From positions 1 to 32,293 of the forward strand of contig CAJXJP010000008.1 of assembly GCA_913055215.1 (NCBI GenBank): a DNA stretch of 32,293 nt. The letters are read 5' to 3'. Origin of the DNA: an uncultured Candidatus Altimarinota bacterium (lineage in GTDB: Bacteria; Patescibacteriota; Gracilibacteria; BD1-5; UBA6164). Shown here one piece after another: positions 26,553-32,293 of the stretch (the first letter of the stretch is position 1; the number at the start of each line of letters is the position of its first letter). Made by a program: the position numbers and the translations under genes. The notes below the pieces were generated by a model, which did no database searches, was not told the origin of the DNA, and saw only the letters and a program-made list of their open reading frames with translations.

Positions 26553-27071
26553 TTATGTCATAATTTTTTTACCGATCTTTTTTAGAAGGTTATTTCCTTC
26601 AGTGATTTCACCAATTCAGATAAGTGCCATAGCAAGATCTTCAGTGATAAGTTCATCTCCAGGAGCAATATTTAAAGCTCTTTTAAGGATAGTAATACCT
26701 CTTTCGTTTTCTCCATTTAGAGTATAAGCCCAACCAAGATTTCTCAGAACTTCTGAATTATTTCCAAGTAGGTTGTTTGATTTTTCTAAGAAATCAATAG
26801 CTTCAATTACTTTATCTTGTGATAAAAGAATAAATCATTTTAAATAACTTCATGTTGCAGATTCTCCATTAAGGCTCAGTGCGAAGTTAATTGATTTAAT
26901 TGCTTTATCTAACTCACCTTTGTAAAGGTAAATATCGGCTAGTTCTTCATATAAACGGTAATCGTTGTTATGTTTTGCTATATTTGTTTCAAGAATGTCT
27001 ATAGCTTCTTGAAATTTTTGTTCAGATTTTAATGCTTCAATTTGTAATACTATTTCTTTAATGCTATCCAT
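26553..27071 (-). CDS. TPR repeat protein
   Basis: 172 residues built almost wholly of tetratricopeptide repeats: SEQKFQEAIDILETNIAKHN, DYRLYEELADIYLYKGELDK and AIKSINFALSLN, then SQDKVIEAIDFLEKS and SEVLRNLGWAYTLNG, and a last one with DELITEDLAMALIGIGEITEG. TPR arrays are protein-protein scaffolds; no enzymatic domain is present. It lies between dnaN and ftsA with gaps of 32 and 9 bp, so it is cotranscribed and may bridge division proteins, though that is inferred from position alone. Confidence 0.82.
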
Positions 27072-27103
27072 TATTTCGTTTTAAGTTCTAATGATGCCAA
27101 AAA

Positions 27104-28234
27104 TTATATTTTTAATGGCATAATAATATGTTTAAATGTAGATTTATCATCTTGTTTTCCATCAGGATCAACTACAGGAGTGATCATAATAGGAGATAGT
27201 GGGTTTTCAAAGCTAATGCTTACATGAGTAGTTTCGATTACACCGAGAACTTCTAAGAAGTATGTTGAGTTAATCCCAACAATGTTATCTTCTCATTCAG
27301 TAGCTCAAACAAGTCTTACGTCTCCTTCACCAATTTGTGTTTCAGAAGTTTCAAGTAAAACTCATGTTTCTGCACCAATACTCATTTTAATAGAATAATT
27401 ATTTTCCCTTGAGATAAGGTTAATTTTTTTCAAAGCACCCATTAAATCAATTCTATTTATTTCAACTTTTGTTGAAAAAGATGTAGGGAAATAACTTCTA
27501 TAATCTGGGAATTTCCCATTTAATAATCTTGAGAAAATTTTTGTATTTCCAGTAACAAATGCTATTTGACTTTCACCCGATACAATTTTTACTGCATCAG
27601 AATCAGATAATATTGATTTAATTTGAGAAGAAGTTTTACTTGGGATAATCCCAGCGAAACTATTTTGTACGTCTTCTGAAAGATGTGCTGCATATTCTGA
27701 AAGTCTGAAACTATCAGTTGAGGCAAAAATTGCTTTTTCTCCAGAAATATTTACTGAAATCCCAGCAAGAGTAGGACGAATATTTCCTTCTGCTGAAGAA
27801 AATAAAGTTTTATCGATTGATTTTTTTACTACTGCTCCGCTTAATACAAGAGAAGTTTCTTCTTTGATCGAAGGAATAAGAGGGAAGTCATTTGCAGGAA
27901 ATCCTTTTACTTTTAATTTTCCACTTGCTGTTTTCACAGTAATACTTTCATCATTTCCAAGTTCAACATTTACTCTGTCGTCTGTAATAAGCGCGATATA
28001 GTTAGTAAAAAGTTTACTTGGTACACAAAACGATCCTTCAGATGCAATTTCTAAGTCATCATTAATGACGTATTCAATTGCCATTTCTAAATTATTCGAA
28101 GTAAGTACAATATTATTATAGTTTACTTTAATAAGAATATTTTCTAGGATTGGCGTAGTAGTCACCGATGCAGTTGCATGATTTACGATATCTAACCCTT
28201 TTTTAAGAGCAGAAGTATTAATACTAAATTTCAT
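27104..28234 (-). CDS. dnaN: DNA polymerase III sliding clamp, beta subunit
   Basis: 376 residues, full length for the three-domain clamp. Markers are MKFSINTSALKKGLDIVNHAT at the start (in part), ILENILIKVNYNNIVLTSNNLEMAIE, then VKGFPANDFPLIP, SSAEGNIRPTLAGISVNISG and STDSFRLSEYAA in domain II, GKFPDYRSYFP in domain III, and the C-terminal IIMPLKI, the MP-containing tail that lines the protein-binding pocket. I placed the start at ATG 28232-28234, which aligns with family N-termini; a longer in-frame extension has no support. The last 80 residues contain three TGA glycines. No dnaA or DnaA-box cluster is seen, so this is not clearly the origin. Confidence 0.95.
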
Positions 28235-28332
28235 ATTTTTTTTGTGTAAATTGCTAGAATTATATATGTGTATTTGTACTGAATATTTTTTGAAAATCAA
28301 GTACAGAACTGATTTCTTGTTAAAAACTTTTT

Positions 28333-29352
28333 TTAAGAATGAAATATAACAGAAAGCCCTGAGTTACGCATAATTTCAGATTTTATATTTTTTAAAAATT
28401 CATGAAGATTATCACCTTTTATAATAATTTTAAAAAAGTAAGAATTATTACGTTTGAAAGATTTTTCGTTGAGAATAATTTCAATATTTTGATCAATAGA
28501 GAGTTTTTTTAATTTATCAGCAAGTTTTTTTGTAAATTCAAAAGATTTTTGACGATCACTGTGTCGATATTCTAATTCTACCATTTCACAAAATGGCGGA
28601 TAATTGAATAATTTTCTTTCTTCAAGAGTGTGAATAAAAAAATCTTTATAATTATGAAAAGCAAGATGTTGCACAATTTCATTTTCTGGAATAAACGATT
28701 GAATTATAACATCTGTTGTTTCTCAAAGGCGAGAACCACGTCAAAGAAGCTGTTTTATATTTCCAAAAACACGTTCTTTTGTATCATATCAAGGGATTTG
28801 TAATTCTTGTTCTAGGAGTAATACTCCAATTAAACCAATATTTCTAAAATCAAATCATGTTGTGATCATTTTTGTTCCAATGATAATGTCGGCATTTTCA
28901 AGATTTTGAAGTGCGAGGGACTTTTCTGTTTTATTTTTTACTACATCTGTATCAAAGCGAAAAATATTATAATTTTTTCATTGAAAATAGTGTTTTAAAA
29001 ATTCTTCGGCTTGTTGAGTTCAGATTCATATTTTTTGTAAATCTTCAGAATTACATTGTTTACAACGAGAAAATAAGTTTTCTTCATATCAGCAAAGATG
29101 ACAGACAAGTTTTTGAGAAATGTTATGTACATTTAAAGAAACGTCACATTGAGGACATTCATATAAGTGCTGACAAGAATTACAAAGCAGTGACGAATAA
29201 CTTCCGCGCTTATTTAAGTAAATAATTACCTTTTTCTTTTTATTAAGATTGCTCTCAATTTCCTTGATAAGGGTATTGGAAAAGTAATAATTCTGAGAAT
29301 TTTTGTCTTGAGAAAGATTTATTAATCGCATAAAATAGATTAAAAAGTACAT
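28333..29352 (-). CDS. priA: 5'-truncated PriA replication-restart helicase
   Basis: 339 residues that align only with the C-terminal half of PriA (normally about 700). Present are IIYLNKRGSYSSLLCNSC, four CxxC pairs of the zinc-binding domain (LCNSC, ECPQC, VCHLC, RCKQC), helicase motif V as IIIGTKMITTGFDF, motif VI as QLLGRGSRLG, IIQSFIPE and the C-terminal domain. Missing are the 3'-DNA-binding domain and helicase lobe 1 with Walker A and DEAH-type box. An in-frame TAA stands two codons upstream of the ATG, and the upstream 220 bp encode no PriA sequence in any frame. The start could instead be ATG 29329-29331. It is either a remnant or a minimal accessory form. The 98-bp gap to dnaN holds a separate -10-like TATAAT. 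Confidence 0.75.
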
Positions 29353-29378
29353 TAATTATATTTTTATTGTAAAAAAAT

Positions 29379-29407
29379 TTGCATTTTTTTCAAATTTCAG
29401 TTATATT
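29379..29407 (+). promoter_or_regulatory. Promoter of the small RNA
   Basis: TTGCAT (29379-29384), 17 bp, TATATT (29402-29407). The predicted first base, near 29414, is the first base of the RNA's outer stem. Confidence 0.6.
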
Positions 29408-29413
29408 ATATGT

Positions 29414-29517
29414 GAGGCATGTAACGGTATAAGGTTTCCTCCTTTAACCCTTTTGCTGCTATATGTCTCGTATAACTAAAATCTGATAACACCTTTCGAA
29501 AGAAAGGTGTTTTTTTG
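29414..29517 (+). ncRNA. Candidate small RNA with an anti-Shine-Dalgarno loop
   Basis: A free-standing transcription unit of about 104 nt. GAGGCATGTA (29414-29423) pairs with TATATGTCTC (29460-29469) with two G-U pairs. An inner stem GTATAAGGTT/AACCCTTTTGC carries one bulge and one mismatch. The apical loop holds CCTCCTTT (29438-29445), identical to the bacterial 16S 3' end that binds SD sequences. After a short A/T-rich tail comes a perfect terminator. The conserved GGAA tetraloop region of SRP RNA is absent. It may be a trans-acting sRNA that pairs with AAGGAG sites, or a leader attenuator of the 29577 gene. Confidence 0.6.
29490..29517 (+). terminator. Terminator of the small RNA
   Basis: ACACCTTTC, GAAA, GAAAGGTGT and seven T. 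Confidence 0.93.
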
Positions 29518-29576
29518 TGCTTCTAAAAAAAATATGTTAGAATGGGTAAGAATTTAATTTATAGGCGAGCAACTCA

Positions 29577-30332
29577 ATGAACTTACAAAAATTACAATTA
29601 GAGAATCAAGATTTAAAAAGAAAACTACAAATCGCGGAAGCTTGGATGAAACGTGAAGTTCGTCAACAAGTGGCAAGAATATCGGAAGAACAACAAAATG
29701 AAAATGACAATGTCGATGATAATTCAGAAGAAATTATTTCTGAAAAAATCACAGAATTTATAGGAGAAATTCTATTGTTAAACATTCCATCATCAGTTAT
29801 GGAAAATATTATTTCTGCAGAAATTGGGTATCATCATATGCAATCAAGTGCATGATATGATGGACTTTCTGTGATCAGTTCGTATCATAAAGCGTTAGAT
29901 ACTTTGATAGAAAATTTTATTACAAAATGATTTAGAAAATTTGCTCATAAACAAAAACAAACAGTTTTAAGAGAAAATAATGTTTTAGAAAAATCGCTTC
30001 ATGCGGTGGTAAGTAAATGATATATTTTAGGAATTTGAAGATTATTCCATATTCTAAAAGTTATCAAAACGGATGATTCTTTAGGTGATTATGGAAAATG
30101 TTTCAAAAAATATTTAGAAAAATATCGTTATTTAGGAGATTGTCTTTTATCAGATGAAATTTATACAATTTTAGAAGTTTTAGTAAATTCTGAAATTTTA
30201 GGGAAAAAACGTCATGTTTGAAAAATAACATTTGATGAAACAAAAGAAGCTCGTACTTTATTGATTGGGAATTTTCAAAATGAATCATGCCTTTTATATA
30301 GGCTTATTGAAACACAAAGTTTAGATTTCTAA
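29577..30332 (+). CDS. Hypothetical coiled-coil protein, 251 aa
   Basis: I do not recognise this protein. The first 45 residues are a strong coiled coil (LQKLQLENQDLKRKLQIAEA), followed by an acidic linker (ENDNVDDNSEEI). A helical domain of about 190 residues then carries the segments EFIGEILLLNIPSSVM, SAGYDGLSVISSYHKALD and KRHVGKITFDE. No membrane helix or signal is present, so it should be cytoplasmic. It uses about six TGA glycines. It lies just downstream of the small RNA terminator and could be controlled by it if that hairpin is an attenuator. Its own terminator overlaps the stop codon. TAGAAT at 29539-29544 may be its -10. Confidence 0.6.
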
Positions 30333-30348
30333 ACTTTGTGTTTTTTTC
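30312..30348 (+). terminator. Terminator overlapping the stop codon of the 29577 gene
   Basis: A 13-bp perfect stem, ACACAAAGTTTAG (30312-30324) with CTAAACTTTGTGT (30329-30341), loop ATTT, then T-run. The TAA stop at 30330-30332 lies in the second arm. Confidence 0.93.
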
Positions 30349-30404
30349 TTTACAAAACATTTTTCCAAGCTACACTAGAAAAAATTATTTTTAAATATAA
30401 ATCT

Positions 30405-31082
30405 ATGTTATATATCGTTTCGACACCAATTTGAAACTTAGAAGATATTACCTACAGAGCAGTGAGGATTCTAAAAGAAGTTGATGGAATTGCTTGCGAA
30501 GACACAAGAACGAGTGGGACACTGTTAAATCATTATGATATTAAAAAACCATTAATTAGTTTTCATAGTCATTCTGGACAATCAAAAACTGATAAAATTA
30601 TCGAACAATTACAACAAGGACAAGATATCGCTCTTATTTCAGATGCAGGGACTCCTGGTATTTCTGATCCATGATATATTCTTATCAAAGCTGCGATTGA
30701 GGCAGGAATTGAAGTAGTTCCAGTTCCATGAGCAACAGCATTTACAACAGCGTTAGTTGGTTCTGGAATGCAAATGAATCACTTTTTATATCTTGGATTT
30801 ATGCCGATTAAAAAATGAAGAAAAACTTTATTTGAAAGTATTATAGAAAGAAGAAAAACAAAAGTATGAGGGGAAACAGTAGTCGTTTATGAATCAGTTC
30901 ATAGAATCATGAAAACACTAAAAGAAATCGAACAATATTTTGGAGAAGATCACTATATGGTGGTTGGGAGAGAATTAACAAAAAAGTTTGAAGAATTTAG
31001 AAGAGGAACGCCTTCAGAAATTATTGAATATTTTGAAAATACTCCTGGAAAACTAAAAGGAGAATTTGTAATTTGTTTTTAA
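30405..31082 (+). CDS. rsmI: 16S rRNA (cytidine-1402-2'-O)-methyltransferase RsmI
   Basis: 225 residues with a SAM-dependent tetrapyrrole-methylase fold. MLYIVSTPIGNLEDITYRA is the invariant N-terminus (the Gly of PIGN is TGA). Then come IACEDTRTSGTLL, ALISDAGTPGISDPG (residues about 77-91), VVPVPGATAFTTALVGSG (a TGA Gly again), VYESVHRI and MVVGRELTKKFEEF. RsmI methylates C1402 in the 16S decoding centre. It is slightly short because the C-terminal tail found in longer members is absent. It heads a three-gene unit: the next ORF starts 1 bp after its stop. Confidence 0.94.
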
Positions 31083-31083
31083 T

Positions 31084-31368
31084 ATGGATCTTTGAAAATT
31101 TATACTTTCTCCTCAAAAGAAAGCAGCAATCTTAAAATCCTCACTTTGGAATAGTATTATTGAAATATTTTTATGAGAAAAAAATATAAATGTAGAAAAA
31201 TTCCTTGTCTCGATTAATTTGAAAGATACAACTTTTTTTGTGAGTACAAAAAATCCACTTATTAATTCTGAAATTCAAATTTTAGAAAGAAAAATTCTAG
31301 AAAAATTTGAACAAAAATATCTGAAAATGTGATTTGAAAAACAAGATTTTATTATTAAGTGTAAATAA
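31084..31368 (+). CDS. DUF721/DciA-like small protein
   Basis: 94 residues, starting 1 bp after rsmI. The pattern LWNSIIEIFLGEKN, then VSINLKDTTFFVSTKNPLIN and SEIQILERKILEKFEQKYL follows the compact alpha-beta layout of DUF721/DciA proteins (a helix, two strands with a buried hydrophobic pair, then a long helix that reads as the x-x-L-x-x-x-x-x-I-L motif). Similarity is weak and the assignment rests on length and layout. DciA is a replicative helicase loader accessory, so the link would be to DNA replication. Its TAA overlaps the next ATG by one base. Confidence 0.4.
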
Positions 31369-32293
31369 TGAAAAAACAAAACAATCATTTTTGACTCATC
31401 ATATATTTAGGCGTGTCTCATATTTTCATAGTGCTCTTACTGGCAATTTTATTGTCTGTAGAGCATTTTTTTGCGATAATTTTTGCCCTATTTCTATTTA
31501 TTTTTTTGTTATTTGTTCCAATTTTATTATATGGGAAGAGCTATATTAAATATTATTTAATCGTCGTTTGTTTATTCGTTCCGGTTGTTTTTTATTGATC
31601 TATATGAGAAAATACATGAAAATATAAAAACTATTCTTTGGAGTGTGTTGATCCTTGTTCTCAGTACAATATGAATGTATTTAATCTTTTAACTGAAAAT
31701 GAATTAATATTTAGTGCTCTAAGGTTTTCAAACTGGTTTGGGATAGATTTTTGATCTTTGAGCGTAGACAATAAAATATTTTCACAAATAAATAATCAAA
31801 CTATAAATTTACCATCAGGTATTCAAAAATGACTTACCAATAACACAAAAAACACACAATATTACTTACAATATGGGGAAAATTATAAAGTGGGTAATAA
31901 AGTAATATTTTTATTACATTGAAATGGAGGATGATTTTTATTTTATCAAAAATATTTTTCCAAGCTTATAAAAAATAGTGATTACCTGATGGTTTCTCCT
32001 AATTATTGAATGTGATTACGGGATAGAAAAGAAGGAATGGAAAAAATATTGGCTACGAAAAATGATTTAATAAATAAATGAATCATTAGAAAAGATTCAG
32101 AATTCATACTTATGTGAATCTCAAACGGATGAAGAGGTGTTTCTAGGGTTATAGATAGTTCAGAGTATAATATATTCAAAAAATATATTTATTTATCATG
32201 ATTTATTGATACTGAAATAATGCTATCAGATAATTTTAATAAAAATATATCTAATAAAGAATTATTATTAATACATTGAGAAAAAGACAAAAG
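31368..32293 (+). CDS. Membrane-anchored alpha/beta hydrolase (partial, runs off the window)
   Basis: The first 308 residues of a protein cut by the window end. Three apolar helices (9-30, 33-56, 60-80) anchor it. Then a hydrolase domain begins: VIFLLHGNGGGFLFYQ (about 179-194) is the oxyanion HGxGG motif, MVSPNYGMG follows, and LMGISNGGRG (about 248-257) is the nucleophile elbow GxSxG. LLLIHGEKDK near the end precedes the acid or histidine. Many glycines are TGA (GISNGG and HGNGGG each include one or more). It is third in the rsmI unit. The substrate is unknown, and the catalytic histidine is outside the window. Confidence 0.75.

Noticed and set aside
27104-28332. Replication origin next to dnaN
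   Set aside because: No dnaA, no TTATCCACA-type boxes and no AT-rich unwinding element distinct from the background are seen.
29414-29517. SRP (4.5S) RNA
   Set aside because: Size and hairpin shape fit loosely, but the conserved GGAAG tetraloop region with its AGCAG partner is not present.
1-32293. Mobile elements, tRNA genes, attachment sites
   Set aside because: Reading both strands I saw no transposase or integrase motif, no terminal repeats with target duplications and no cloverleaf with a TTC-type T arm.

Overview
The window is a very A+T-rich chromosomal stretch from a bacterium that reads UGA as glycine (translation table 25). This is the code of the Gracilibacteria (BD1-5/GN02) and Absconditabacteria (SR1) in the Patescibacteria/CPR; the sequence does not decide between the two. 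The evidence is internal. In gene after gene, in-frame TGA falls on glycines that are invariant in the family: both glycines of SGGKDS in TtcA, the first glycine of GPNGAGKTT in an ABC ATPase, PIGNL in RsmI, EGTLYP in PadR, RGRGL in an RsbW-like kinase. No gene I reconstruct ends in TGA; nearly all end in TAA and two in TAG. All coordinates below come from reading through TGA, so many genes are far longer than a standard-code reading would give.

Layout. 1-2460: a small unknown gene, then a PadR regulator with a HAAS/PspC membrane partner. 2460-8773: mostly minus strand, with a cyclic-nucleotide-binding domain protein, TtcA, a small lipoprotein, a plus-strand FecR/Ig-like anchored protein, a Cys-tailed thioredoxin-fold protein, ribosomal bL25, a degenerate PP2C/membrane/propeller-like protein and a small membrane protein. 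8839-12517: murA, a small membrane protein, a PrsW-type intramembrane protease and a TraB-like membrane protein. 12600-18180: a type IV pilus block (VirB2-like pilin, PilN-like, PilO-like, PilC, four prepilin-type proteins). 18264-20880: HU, an RsbW-like kinase, convergent rbfA-ftsQ, bS21. 20991-25333: U32 peptidase, yebC, bL33, ribosome recycling factor, an ABC ATPase. 25356-29352: minus-strand priA (5'-truncated), dnaN, a TPR protein and ftsA. 29379-32293: a candidate small RNA gene, an unknown coiled-coil protein, rsmI, a DciA/DUF721-like protein and the start of an alpha/beta hydrolase.

The content is core housekeeping (cell wall, division, replication, translation) plus a pilus locus, typical of a small-genome CPR bacterium. 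I see no IS element, prophage, CRISPR array or tRNA gene. Almost every transcription unit ends in a strong intrinsic hairpin plus T-run. At several loci the hairpin is built from the last codons of the gene itself. Shine-Dalgarno sequences are rare: AAGGAG occurs before only three genes.

The least expected signals are in short noncoding DNA. (1) At 29414-29517 there is a promoter-and-terminator-bounded small RNA whose apical loop displays the anti-Shine-Dalgarno octamer CCTCCTTT. (2) At 22345-22583 there is a minus-strand structured transcript carrying motifs of the 23S rRNA 5' domain. (3) The bL33 leader has a hairpin close to a conserved 23S segment. (4) A 22-bp imperfect inverted repeat precedes padR and could act both as operator and as a sequestering hairpin. 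(5) murA has a perfect SD but no ATG/GTG/TTG at the right distance. All of these are inferences from sequence alone.
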